Below, piece after piece: positions 10,597-21,965 of a stretch of 64,000 nucleotides of DNA. The notes under the pieces are model-generated. The model did not search any database. It saw only the letters and a program-made list of their open reading frames with translations, and was not told where the DNA came from. Every line of letters starts with the position of its first letter. Position 1 is the first letter of the stretch. Source of the DNA: Cryptomeria japonica (lineage: Eukaryota > Streptophyta > Pinopsida > Cupressales > Cupressaceae); assembly GCF_030272615.1 (NCBI RefSeq), contig NC_081413.1:602580709-602644708 (forward strand), written 5' to 3'. Position numbers and translations under genes: made by a program.

Positions 10597-11475
10597 TGGT
10601 GAACCATCAGGCACATGATCGCAAAGATTAGGGTTAATCGCAAAAAGGGGTTGCAATGTTGCAATCAACTATAAATAGTCACAATAAAAGTTGAGTCGCA
10701 TCCTCGTATCTTGGAGGTAATAGTAGAATGTTAGCCCACAATGTGGAAAGATACTACCATGTGTCGCGTATGGGCCCATAGAATTAGAAATATAGAAGAG
10801 AAAACAATTTCATATGAAGAAGTAATGTCATTAGGAAAAGCTTGAGATGAAGAAACTAGTCACCATGTGTCAAGGAAGTGAAGAAAGTGTTGGCTCACAG
10901 GATTTGATGATGTATGTTGATTTCATATCACATTGTTGCAACCCATTGTCATGTGTCCCTGCCAATTAATCTCTGACATGACATAGATAAAGACTCAAGG
11001 AGATTGTGTTAATAGTAATGTGATGTGGTGTGTGGAACCACCATGATGACAATAACATCCAAATATTTTTGGTCAAATGATGAGGATCAATAGTCCATAT
11101 TTGAAGATTGACGAGAAATTGTTTTGATTTGATAACAGAGTGTTCTGGGAACTTGCACAAATTGACTTAAACGACTATCTATTGAATGCAATTGGACAAT
11201 TACAAATCGGGGTAGATTCTCTATGATGTGATGATAAGAACAAGAATGAAACTGACTAAGTGAATGATCCTAAGGCAACATATAATTTTTTATAGATCAT
11301 GGTGTATGATAATAATGCAAACTATTTCTCATTTGATCTGTGATGAACTATGTTTTGGTCGACCTTATGGAGGTGAAAACGAAGCATACAAATAGGATGT
11401 AAATCATCACAATTAGTGTGGATGTTTGACTAAGAAGAGAGTGAGTTGCAGAGTTGAAAGAGTGTAAACCAAACT
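10597..11475. other. Unassigned AT-rich sequence
   Basis: I see no gene or repeat that I can name. Reading frames are short and lack motifs. It may be part of an old copia-like element in plus orientation that leads to the LTR remnant on its right. Confidence 0.3.
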
Positions 11476-12010
11476 TCTGAAGAGGCAAAGTAGAACTATA
11501 GAGGTTCATATTTATTCATTGTATTGCATCAAGATTGTAGTCTTGTTTGTTAGTGTAGGGGATTAGTTTCTCTTGAAGGTTGGTGCCTTAAAATCCAGTG
11601 ATTGTAAGGAGGTTGGTGCTCCTTTGGATTGGTATTAATAAACTGTAGGGGTTGATGCTCTTTCAGATTGGTGTCCATAAATTTTAGAGGTTGGTGTTCT
11701 TTTGGATTGGTGTCTCCTAAAGGTTGGTTCCTTCAAATTAATTGTAATCAGTTGATACCTTTGCGAGGCTGGATTTGGACAGAAGCTCCAAGAAGCACTT
11801 TGTCACCATGTTTTTTCCCATCTTAGGTTTTCCACATATATCCTGGAGTTGTGTGATGCATTACTAATCTTCATGTTCTTCTGCATTATATGGTTAATTA
11901 CTACTTGTGAGTGTTGAAAAGAGACTTTAAAAGTATTAAAGTATACATTGATTCAACCCACCAACCCTCTTCTTAGTGTATTTGTGTGTTCAAGACATGG
12001 TTTGAACTTG
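11476..12010 (+). repeat. Decayed copia-type LTR remnant, plus orientation
   Basis: The end aacccaccaaccctcttcttag (about 11957-11980) is the reverse of the ctaagaggggggtg block found near the PBS-side end of the minus-strand copia LTRs here. Upstream, ggttttccaca resembles the ggaaaaacc/gtggaaa block of those LTRs. A degenerate direct repeat (ggttggtgctc-like words between 11577 and 11735) lies inside. No PBS follows and borders are approximate. Confidence 0.4.
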
Positions 12011-12566
12011 TAGTTTTGAGTTCTATTTGTAGTTTTCAATATATCCTTAGATTCTAAATTGAGGGCTTGAGATGGAGATTGTATAGATAGTTTATGCAAG
12101 GCTAATTTTCTACATTGCCTCCATGATTTAATATTTAATATCTCTTTTCAAGAATGAATGTTCTAATTTTATATTGTAACCTATTCCTTTGTTGTGATAC
12201 ATTAAGTGTGCTTTGTTGATAGATTTTCCCCTTTGTAGTTTTTATTAGGGTATTCTTTGTGTCTCTTATAATTGTTTTACCAAATTCTACCTAGATTTAC
12301 TCTTACTTGCATTACCTATATATATTTGGATTGATGGGAATCTAGTCTCAATTTCTTTCTATTTAGCATTAGAGAGTGTATTTTTGTTTAGGTTGTTAGA
12401 TTTATGGGAGGGGAATTTTAGTACTAATATTTATCTCAATGAGCTCTTTGTAATTTTTATCTTGTTTCTAAAGGAATAGAGAATGACATGCACATCCAAA
12501 ATGGAGGATGAAAATTTCAATGACACTAACTTGTCAGATTTGGAAGCTTCCAAGCAAGGGACCAAA
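12011..12566. other. Unassigned AT-rich sequence
   Basis: T-rich sequence with no long frame. It should be the leader and start of element H on the minus strand, because H's PBS adjoins it, but no gag motif is visible. Confidence 0.3.
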
Positions 12567-12578
12567 GCTCTGATACCA
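12567..12578 (-). promoter_or_regulatory. Primer-binding site of copia H
   Basis: TGGTATCAGAGC on the minus strand is an exact match to the initiator-Met tRNA complement. It lies five bases past the LTR end. Confidence 0.8.
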
Positions 12579-12583
12579 ATTAT

Positions 12584-13756
12584 TGATTAGGTTGAAAGGA
12601 CCAGAATACTAGGGTGAATTAATATTCCCACAGTTATAAAAACTTTTCTCAAACTTTAATCTTAGACAGAGATATCAATCTTTATCAAACAAACTTAACA
12701 GATATAAAATAACAAATGGAGAATAAACATGAAGAACACAACCACAAGACAAAAACCAGATTTAATACATGGAAAACCCAAATGGGAAAAACCATAGAGA
12801 GTGTTAACTCTTAGGAGAATATAACTAGTTATATGGTGTTTACAAAAGGGGTGGCTCACTGATAGATTATAAAAGTGGCTCACTGTCGGACTGCTCACTG
12901 TAAACATATATAAAAATGACTTACTATCGAAATGCTCATTGCAATAGAAAAGGTTGAACTAAAAATGATTGTATCTCCAAATGCATATGATCAGTTTGAA
13001 GATTAGGTTCAAATTACAATTTATAAACTCTTATAGTAGATCTTGTTATAGATCTCTGTACAACAATCCTACAATAGATCTAGTGAAGGACTATTGCACT
13101 ATGCAACACTATCTGTCTTCATTGTCTGCAACTTACACTTCACACATTGCTACCTTCACTGATAACTCTCTTACACATATCTCATTAACTTCTTCAATCT
13201 CTTTCTCACACACACCTTAATGAAAAACCATTAACTCATGCTACTATATATATATATATATATAAAATAGTGTGTCAGCCAAGACCAACATATTATCAAG
13301 ACACTCATGTTGACCTTCACAAGATCTTTGATCCAATAATACCAATGCATATGTCGAGATTACCATAGTGGGGCAAGGTCATCTAGACCCAAGAATATTG
13401 ACCCATTATAACAAAATTAAGCATAATATGTCCAAACTATAGACTCCATCCATACCAAGGATACCAAAATATGAAAATCAAAGAGATACTATTGATATGA
13501 TCAAAACTATTAGCACATAACTGATATTGGGATCAATGAGAACTCAAAATTTTGGAACAAGGATATTTCAAAGATTACCACATTATATTACCTCCACCAT
13601 ATCACATCATAACGTATGTCCATAATAGCAACATCTATCCATAATTAAAAAACTGCACATACCAGCTACATACAACATCCAAACCGATCTAGGCTACATA
13701 TATTGTCCAGTCCAAACCGGATAGTTATTTTGACATCAATGACAACAATATCAACA
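12584..13756 (-). repeat. 5' LTR of copia H, inserted in copia F
   Basis: On the minus strand it begins TGTTGATATTG and ends CCTAATCA, followed by the PBS. The gacatcaatgacaac block near its start is shared with LTRs D and G. The right border at 13756 is fixed by the abrupt return of copia F coding sequence. A (TA)n run at about 13243-13264 lies where a minus-strand TATA box could be. No polypurine tract or partner LTR is in the window. Confidence 0.6.
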
Positions 13757-14697
13757 ATGTTCACACAAGTCTTACAAAGATGACCATAGCTCAAGTGCCA
13801 TGCCCAAGATTGATCTTGACAAGTTGCCTTCAAATTTTATTCAGTTTCTTCCACTATATCACTCTTAATTCTAAGTGGAAACATTCTATTATTTTTCATT
13901 TCAACCTTGATAATCACCATGTTACTAGGTGGTATATCAAGTATAATGGACACATTATTCTCAAAAACAACTCTACAACCTTTTCTTATAGGTTGTCCCA
14001 CACTTATGAGATTATGCTTCAAACTAGGTACAAAATAAATATCAAGAATGGACTTCTTACCAAGATTTGGTACGGCATTGATTGTTCCTTTTCTCATGAG
14101 TTCCACTATGTTGTCATTTCCCAATTTCACTTCTAATTTGACTAAAGTGTCTAATCTTTCAAACAAGTTTCTATTTCCTATCATATGATTACTGCAACCA
14201 TTGTCTAGAAAGAAAAATTCACTTGAACTCTCTTGAACTACATGACATGTAATAAATAATGTCCCTAAACTTCTCTCAGAAAAATTGGCATTTTGATTTC
14301 CAGTATCTACTTGCTTCTTACGAAATTAATTTGCAAAGTGAGCATACTTTTTGCAATAATAAAATTGAACGTTATAGTTGTCATACCTTTGTGATGGTTG
14401 ATTATTATTGCACCCTCTAAAATTGAAACATTGATTTCTCCTTTCTCCTGGATCTGGACTACTTGGGCCTTCTCTTTCAAAATTGGTTCTTCCGCTTTCT
14501 CTTCCTCTGAATCTTAGGTTTCCTCTTCCTCTACTTCTACCAAATGTCATTTGTGTCTTGAACATATTCTCCAATGAAAAGTATTGCTAGTTCTATTCAC
14601 CCTATATTGATGAAGTAACAAAGATCCAAACAATTCATCTATAGACAATTTTGATAGATCTTTAGCCTCCTCAATGGTTACCACAACACTATAAAAC
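13757..14697 (-). pseudogene. Copia F gag to pre-integrase remnant
   Basis: On the minus strand from 14697 leftward the order is: gag C-terminal part (EEAKDLSKLSIDELFGSLL), an RGRG-rich basic stretch (about 14570-14450), a zinc knuckle that has lost its first Cys (FYYCKKYAHFAN, about 14335-14375), then a protease motif read as DNGCSNHM near 14200 where DSGCSNHM is usual. GAG-pre-integrase sequence follows (LKHNLISVGQ, about 14010) and WHLSYGHL near 13790. The order fits a Ty1/copia polyprotein. H's LTR truncates it on the left at 13757 and E truncates it on the right at 14697. Confidence 0.75.
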
Positions 14698-15631
14698 TGT
14701 TGGAAACCAATAACACTGAGAGGGGGGGAGGGGGGGTGAATCAGTGTTATACCAGAACTAAAGATTTTAGCCTTAACAAAACATTCATACACCAACCGGT
14801 ATACCAGTATAAACAGAATTGAAAGAAGTAAAACAACCAATAAGCCAAACACATAAATAAGAACCATAACACACAGATTTATAAATGGAAAAACTCAATG
14901 AGGAAAAACCATGGTGGGAATTGTGACCCACAATATCAATTCACTAGCCATATAAAGAGATATTACAATATATGAGGGGCCTCCACTTGTAGGAAGGCTT
15001 GTAACCTAGAGCACACTGCTTAATCACAATAGGAGCCTCACTAACTACATAAAATTCCAGACAACAATCCAAAGAAGTGTGAACTGGTAAGATAGAATCT
15101 CCCATGCGAGAATATAGTTCTGGTTTAATCTTTGTCTACTCCGGTCGAAACCCTTAAATTCTTTACCGAAATAACCCTTACAATAAATTCCTCACATACA
15201 TAGTCTCTCTGATATATTTCACATTACATTCGCATCATGATCCATTACATCCATATCCCTATTATATCAAAATGATCTAATCAATCTGCCCTATATACCC
15301 TATACAATTTTTATGCCTTATGTCGGCTTACAAAGATATATACAATATAAGATTACATTTTGTCCATAAACATAAATGTATAAACATAAAAACAAGTTGT
15401 CGATACCGGATCCAAGATATGTCAGCCTCCAGTACCAATAACCTTTACTATATGATGTCGGCATGCATTGTCGATGATCAAAGAGTTCTATGTCATGTCG
15501 GTGTCGGTGTTGGTGCCGATGTAGAGTCTGTGAAGTGCCTGTCGGTACACCATATGAAGCTGAAACCAAAAATCATGTTTCCATCAATGAAAACATAGTG
15601 AAACTAACCAATAGAGTGTCAATTGCCAAAA
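14698..15631 (-). repeat. 3' LTR of element E
   Basis: The left border is the TGTTGGAAACC sequence shared with 46698. The right border abuts the polypurine tract. In element sense it begins TTTTGGCAATTGACAC, probably a mutated TGTTGGCA, and ends GGTTTCCAACA. Copia F gag sequence ends exactly at 14697. Confidence 0.8.
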
Positions 15632-15805
15632 ATCTCCCCCTTTGGCATTGATGGCAACACTCATATGAAAAAGTGGTCATAGTTTCATCCTACCCTTCTC
15701 CCCCTAAGCTGAATGTGCAAAATACTCCATATTTCCAAACTCAAAAAACTCGGTAACTCCCCCTAATGTATGTGATTCTTTTTCACATATGTACTACTCC
15801 CCCTT
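15632..15805 (-). promoter_or_regulatory. Repeated polypurine tracts of element E
   Basis: AGGGGGAG on the minus strand occurs at 15634-15641, 15698-15705, 15757-15764 and 15797-15804. The copy next to the LTR has the extended form gccaaagggggagat. The last copy is followed by a related tttgacatcaatgcc context. Multiplied polypurine tracts before the 3' LTR are a published trait of Sirevirus copia elements. Confidence 0.75.
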
Positions 15806-15880
15806 TGACATCAATGCCCAAAAATTGTAAAAATAATTTCAAAGAATAAGAACTGTGCATTGAATATCTCCAAAAATATC

Positions 15881-18826
15881 TTACCAGAGTTTGACCAATT
15901 TCAAAATTTTTGGGTAATCTTTCTCCAATAATTCCATATAAGTATCCCAGTTGGTTTTGAATATGTAGAAGATAGATACAAGTCCACTCAATAAATATAC
16001 AAGAGATTCCTTCTTATTTACCTCTATCAGTGTGGGCTTTCCCAACATATCCATGCATTCCTTCTTATGTACATCGAGTGAATCCAATCTTGGACTTACC
16101 AAACCTCTCAGACTTCTGGCTCTCTGAATGATTTTATCTCTTTCCTTTTCAAGAGCAGAAATTTTGTTCTCCAAAGTCAAAATTTGTCCATCAATTGATG
16201 TTGTCAATGAAATTAGTCCATCAAAAGAGTTAGCAATACTAGCAATTTTCTCATGTATCTCTTTTATTCATTTATCTACATTTGTTGTAAGTATTTTAGT
16301 ATTGCAACATACCCTGTATATATTTGTGCATTGTTTCAAAGATTTTTCAATTAGAATTAACTTCTCCTCAATCTTCTTCTTCTCTTTCTCAATGATTTGA
16401 TCAAAAGTGGCTCTCTTAGCCTCAGTGAGTCTTTCAAGTGCTTGTCGGTTAGAGATATGTTGTAAGGATTGAAAGTCTTTTGATATGTGTTCAATTATTA
16501 CCTTAAGCTTGCTAAAAGGTCTCACTTCATTTTCAATCTTACATTCTGGGGCCAATCTATTCAAAATAGTTATTGAGTGATCTATAATCCCCTTGTTTAT
16601 GGATCCCTCCTTCATCAGTTATGTGTGACTCATTTCTATGATGGTTTTCTTTTCAACTTGAGAAGTATCAATTGTGAATAATGATGGGCTCACAACTAGT
16701 ACCTTACCAGATTCTCCTATTTTCTTTGATGATTTATCCTTTATTACCTCCTCACTTGCATCAGTGGCTTCACCACTTGGTGCAGTTTGTGCAACTATCG
16801 GTTCCTCTCTAGGAATAGTATCCTCAACCTAAACATTAGTATCTAGAGGACAATCATACTCAATGTTAGTATCATGTACAATGTTCTCATGTTCATTCTA
16901 AGTATTAACCGGTGTCTCAATGTTTTTCTATACATTTGTGCTTACTGGTGTCTCAATTTCCACTATCTTGATATTTTTCAAAACTGAGGGTCGATTACCC
17001 ATAATTCCTTTTCCTTTCCCTTCAACCGATATGTCTATAGTATCAGTTTTGGTCTCTGATGAAGTAAAGAAACCTCTATGTTCTCCCAAAAAATTGATCC
17101 ATGTTTTTTGTGTTTCCTTTACTACTTCATTCATTCTCCCTAGCATCAGGCTAGTTATTCTATGTTTGCTATTGAAAACCTTTCTATCTGCAGCCTCAAT
17201 TGTCTTTCCCATCTCATCTGGAGCTATAGTAACACAGATAGCTAAAATTTATTGCATTTTAATGTGTTTATCTTCTTGCATAGCAAATAATCTTCTAGCA
17301 TCTAACATGTTATATAACTCATTCGGTATTTGGTTTTCTATCTCTATTAATTCTTTCTTATAAATATCTAAGTATAACAGTACTGCTTCCTCTACCTCTC
17401 TCTGCTCATCATCCTTGAAATATTTATAGTAAATTTCAACATTCTTCAGCATGCCATCTTTATTTATTTCATCGACAATTTCTGCACAATTTTTGGGTGG
17501 TATGATAGTTACATTATCAGTCTCAAGTGCCAAATCAATGTCACTCTTCTTCCTCCTCTTGGCAGTAATAGATGCAGTTGCAGGTGTGGCCTTAGGTACT
17601 TTCTTATGAGCTAGTAACTTGATTGTGACCTTTCTAACCAGTTTCTTCTTTGCTTCCACCTTAGGTTCTTTCGGTTTCTTCCTAACAACCCTCTTGAAGG
17701 CTAATGGTGTGTCATCCTCTAACTCAGAATCTGCAGTAACGGGTTCAATATGAACTATCAGATCCTTCCTCTTTCTCCCTTTCTCTGGGAAAACATCAAT
17801 AAGTGCCTTTATCTCCTTTGAGACCTCCTGTAAAAATTTGCTTACCTTCCCTTCTTGTATTTCCCTTTTCTTTTGGTTGAACTCTTTTTCAACCTCTAGA
17901 GTCTTCTATTGTGCAGTTCCATAGGGATTCCCTGCCTTATTTATTTCTGCATCAATCAGGATTTTTGCATAGGCATCAAGGATCAATGCATCTACCTCAT
18001 AGCCCATTTCCTCTATCCATATCTTCTGGGGCTTGACAACTTCTATGAGAGTCACATCCTTCTTAACCATGAAACATATGTCGGTAGAGTATTTCTCTAC
18101 TATATGCTCAAGTATTCTTACTCTAGACCTCATAGATTTTTGAAAAGCCTTGAAATAACCCCATATCTTATCATCACTTTGACTTCCTAATGCAGCAATT
18201 GATTGTTTTAATTTTTTTCCTACAGGAATGTCAAAAGCCCATTATTTCCTACCAGAACTAGGAGTGTCATTCAGAAAGTATAGCATCAAGCAAACTAACA
18301 AATTCCCATACTAGAAGGTGCCATTCTTCTCACCTTTAATCTTTCCCAAGTTGATTAATAATTCATCAAGCATCCACCCACAAAGATATAACTTTACATT
18401 TTCTCTCATCATCTTATATGCAGCCAAAATACATGAACTGGAAACAGAATTCAGACAGTTTAACTGAGTTACCTTGTATCCTATAATCATGCTGCCAAAC
18501 TTGATGTCGGTGTTAGTGATAGTGTTCACCTTCATCGATCTCTTGTCAGATGTGGATTTAGTGATGTTCCTCACAAAGTCATTTGACACTTTCCTATCCT
18601 TATATTTCCCTACCGATGACAAGACAGTAATTGCCCTGATAGCTTCTTTAGTGATTTTATAAGGTCTATCCAGCCATATGAATTCCCCATGTACTCTGCT
18701 CAGTACATATCTGATTATTGCATCCTCGAACTCTAGAATATCTAGAATATCAGTAAACCCTAGATCTTTGACACGTTGAAATGTTGGTTTAATCTTTGTA
18801 GATTATCCCTTTAGTTCATTCATATA
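15881..18826 (-). pseudogene. Unknown ~1058-codon ORF of element E, main part
   Basis: I do not recognise this protein. On the minus strand all coding segments from 18829 down to 15881 are in one frame. Starting at ATG 45162 and skipping element B, the whole frame is 3174 nt with no frameshift and about eleven internal stops. N-terminal third: compact, with EDVRAYIHCHIEDLGTSEIK in the right-hand segment, then DLGFTDILDILEFEDAIIRY and KVTQLNCLNSVSSSCILAAY. Middle (about 17900-17500): strongly basic, with KRVVRKKPKEPKVEAKKK. C-terminal third (about 16600-15900): coiled-coil-like, with EKEKKKIEEKLILIEKSLK and ILTLENKISALEKERDKI. No RT, integrase or protease motif is seen. It ends about 250 bp before the 3' LTR. 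It may be an env-like ORF of the Sirevirus kind, a second structural protein, or a captured gene. Confidence 0.7.
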
Positions 18827-18831
18827 CATTC
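18827..18831. repeat. Target-site duplication of gypsy B, left copy
   Basis: cattc precedes the B LTR at 18832 and is repeated exactly at 44935-44939 after the other LTR. The host frame reads through the duplication in phase when B is removed. Confidence 0.9.
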
Positions 18832-20310
18832 TGTATGTGGGAAAAGTGGGGCGATGAAACTTAAAATGTAAAATAAATGAAGTTCAAAGAGGCTTGTCCA
18901 CACACCCACATGACTTCTTGGTGCAAGTTATGGATTCATGAAGAATGACTTAACTTCCCAAAGTTGGTTCCATGGTTCTCTATCTCACAAGGTCCCTCAA
19001 GCCAATGCCTTTGCTCTTAGATCACTAAGAAAAGTGGCTTAGGGATGACGAATGCAAGAACGAGGGAAGCTTATGATTGATTTAGTTATGAAAATGCATC
19101 CTTTATATGCATGATTCTACAAATGCAATAAACTAGATTTATAAGATGACAAGATTAGTAGCAATACTATCCTAACATGATATACTAGTTTATGAGTTAA
19201 GCTAATGATAATGGAAATAGTCTAAAATGCTTATTAGATTAATTCCTATTACAAAGAGAAGCTAGATGTGTTAATAAAATTAAGCATAAATGAGATACTA
19301 AAAGCTTGCATGGATCTTTAAAATGGAGGAATGGGAGCTCTATTTATAGTGAAAATAGGGCAATGGATGGTGAGGATTGAAAGAGTTAATCAAGGGTCAA
19401 GTTTGAAAGTTGTCAATCCATGTTTTCAATTTTCACCAATGAAATGGTGACAATTGTCCACATAAGGTTGGTTGAGAGGAGAGGTAAGAAACATTAAATG
19501 CTTGAGAAGACCTCATGGTTACCCTAGGAGGTAAGGGTTAAGGTTAGGTTAGGGTTATCCATTGGATAAAGCTTTTACCCAAGGGGTAAACTCTTGTGCA
19601 AAGGTTAAAGGAATAACCATGGTCAAAGCAATAAATGCTTGATGAGACCCTTGGGTTAGATGGAGGTTAAGTTAGTCAAAAAGTCTCTAACCATGCCACT
19701 AAGGGTTAGTTAACCATTAATGGTTTGAAGACTTTGGGGACAAATTTGTAAGAGTCCTTCCAAATTTGGGGGTTTTCAACAAGTTAGCTTGTTGAATACA
19801 TAAAGGCTTTAATGCCTTTTAAAGACTTTACTCCAAATTTGAGAAGTGACCTCCTCAATTTTAGGGAAAGGGGATAACGGATGGGTTTGGGGTTAATTGA
19901 TTAGGATTAGATGGATTCCAGAAGAAATTAGGAATAGGGTTTAGGATGCAAGTGGGAGATGTAGGAAAATGCAAGTGGGTGAGGGAAAATAGAATTAATT
20001 AAAATAAATTACTTTATTTCAATTTGGTTGTAATTTGGGAAATTGAATAAATTAGATTTATTCAATTTGGGGTAAACTATTAATTAAATGTATATTTAAT
20101 TAAAAGGCAAGAAGAAGGCTTTTAATTAAATAAAATGATTTATTTAATTAAATGACATAAAGGGCTTAAGTGAATTTAACTAAATAAATTGAATGATTTA
20201 CTTAATTAAATAGAGGAATGTAGGTGATTTAGTTAAATTAGATTTAACTAAAATAGAGGAATGAACATAAAATATTCATTTAGGAATATGGTCATTTTTA
20301 TATGTCTACA
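18832..20310 (-). repeat. 3' LTR of gypsy B
   Basis: It pairs with 43456-44934 (same length). In element sense it begins TGTAGACATATAAAAATG and ends CCCACATACA. The TGTAGACA start is the same as in A and C, but the body is different. A minus-strand TATA (TATAAATA) is at 19341-19348. Confidence 0.93.
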
Positions 20311-20325
20311 TTTTGCCCCTCTTTG
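20311..20325 (-). promoter_or_regulatory. Polypurine tract of gypsy B
   Basis: caaagaggggcaaaa on the minus strand lies directly before the 3' LTR. It is identical to that of A. Confidence 0.88.
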
Positions 20326-20635
20326 AAGTAATGTGTGTGCACATGTTGATTCAAAGAAAATTTGTGTCATCATGATTTCGTTATGATCAATTTTTATGTC
20401 GTGCCCCAGATTTGATAAACGATGTTGATAATGCCCCCTCGGGAGATGAATCAAAAACTTTGAAAATTTGATTTAATTTAGATAATTTTGATAGATTTCA
20501 TTGCATTGTAAAATTTTGTCTATGTTGAATGTGGTAATTTGATTCATCTCCCGATATTGCCATTTGGTAGGGTGGTAGGAGACACCACGAGCAATTTTAC
20601 GCGTCCCTCCATGTAACCCTAATTTTGATTTACCC

Positions 20636-20645
20636 TATAAAAGGG
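20636..20645 (+). promoter_or_regulatory. TATA box for antisense PMD gene, element B
   Basis: TATAAAAGGG, close to the plant TATA consensus, lies 81 bp upstream of the candidate exon 1 ATG at 20717 and reads against the retrotransposon's own direction. A and C have TATA boxes at 89-90 bp from the matching ATG. Confidence 0.6.
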
Positions 20646-20716
20646 AAAAAGTGATTTGTTTTATCTCATTTGTGCTTGTTGACCTTGGAGAAAGTGATTT
20701 TTGAAGAAAAGTCAAC

Positions 20717-20778
20717 ATGCCGGTTCCTTATGCTATGCATCGATTTGAGCGTGTTCGGAGGTATCAGAGGCCTGTCAC
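20717..20778 (+). CDS. Candidate exon 1 of antisense PMD gene, element B
   Basis: The frame starts at ATG 20717 and reads MPVPYAMHRFERVRRYQRP. The ERVR..(R/Q)RP part aligns with exon 1 of C (RERVRTFRRP). A donor-like GTATGG starts at 20779. The phase differs from A and C, so the exact splice site is uncertain. Confidence 0.45.
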
Positions 20779-20880
20779 GTATGGACCACCAATAAGTCAA
20801 CCTTTTTAACCCCTTTTGGATATTTTATTTTGTCATTTTTTATCATTTTTTCATTTTTGTCATGCGGATTTGGTGGTTTA

Positions 20881-21365
20881 GCGCATCAAGGTCAAGAAAT
20901 AGTGCATACGATAGGTTTCGTAGCGCGTAGGGTTTAATGAATAGGGTAGCATCCGAAAAGTGTAGGGTAGCGCATCAACAGGTTAGGGTAGTGCTTAGGG
21001 TTAGGTTAGCGCACTAGGAACATAGGGTAGCGCAAAGGGTAAAATGGGTAGCGCATAGGAGATACCTAGCGCAGAGGGTTTCTAGGAGGTCGCATGGGTA
21101 GGGCTAGATAGCACGTAGGTATGATCTAGTGCATAGGGATAGGTATGTAGCGCAAGAGAAAAATAGAATAGCGCATAGGGCAGTTTAGCGTGTAGGGGTA
21201 GATTAGGTGGCACTTTGGAAGAAAAGGGTAATGCATATGTTTTTGCTAGTGCATAGGGTAGATTTAGTAGCACTTAGCAAGGACAGGGTAGTGCATGATA
21301 AGCAGTTTAGCGCGTAGATAAGATTGGTTAGCGCATAGGGAAAAATTTTGGTATAGTGCGATTTG
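20881..21365 (+). repeat. 21-bp-period TAGCGCA array near the 3' end of element B
   Basis: A tagcgca core (variants tagtgca, tagcacg) recurs mostly every 21 bp, with some gaps of 18 and one of 26. Core starts (the g of gcgc/gtgc) include 20881, 20902, 20923, 20970, 20991, 21009, 21030, 21051, 21069, 21129 and 21150. Text between the cores varies, often with agggta. It lies between exon 1 and the main exon of the antisense PMD gene, so in its likely intron. The same core on the opposite strand fills the leader of B. Confidence 0.8.
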
Positions 21366-21589
21366 TGAATGAAGAAAATTGGTAGGTTGATGCCAGTTCT
21401 ACCAAGATAGGTGCAAACTATCGGTTTGCGTATGAGTTGTCCAATATGAGTCTGATATAACTTGATTTGATTTGCAATTTTTCAAGTTGATATAGATTTG
21501 ATGTGGATTTGATATGTTGTGGTTTTTGATATGAATGTTTTTTATATGAACTTGATTTGATATAAATTGTTTCAAGTTGATATATATGT

Positions 21590-21785
21590 GGATCTCGAGT
21601 TGTTTTACAGCTACATTGCTTGTGGAACTTGAGTTGTTTTACAAGTTGATATGGATGTGAAACTTGAGTTGTTTTACAAGTTGATATGGATGTGAAACTT
21701 GAGTTGTGTTACAAGTTGATATGAAACTTGAGGTGTGTTACAAGTTGATATGATTGATATGATGTGGAACTTGATTTAGATTGTC
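21590..21785 (+). repeat. 35-bp tandem repeat, element B
   Basis: acttgagttg recurs at 21627, 21662 and 21697 (period 35 bp). A shorter, degenerate copy follows at 21726 and another near 21770. Units read like acttgagttgttttacaag followed by ttgatatggatgtga. Confidence 0.8.
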
Positions 21786-21965
21786 AAATTTTTCAAGTTT
21801 TTGATATGAATTTGATTTTGGTATCTATGTTTGGATGAGGAGACTGATATTGGACTTGTTTCACTTTTGGATAGGAGTGTATTGGAGTGGTTCAGTCACG
21901 TGAGTGATTTCCGAGATCGTGGTCATTGATACCATGATTGACACAGGCAGATAGAGACAATTTTA

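Noticed and set aside
13243-13264. (TA)n microsatellite as a separate feature
   Set aside because: It is a short run inside the LTR of H, where it could serve as a TATA region. There is nothing further to support.
15320-15598. Frames on both strands within 15318-15598
   Set aside because: They lie entirely inside the 3' LTR of E, overlap each other and have no motif.
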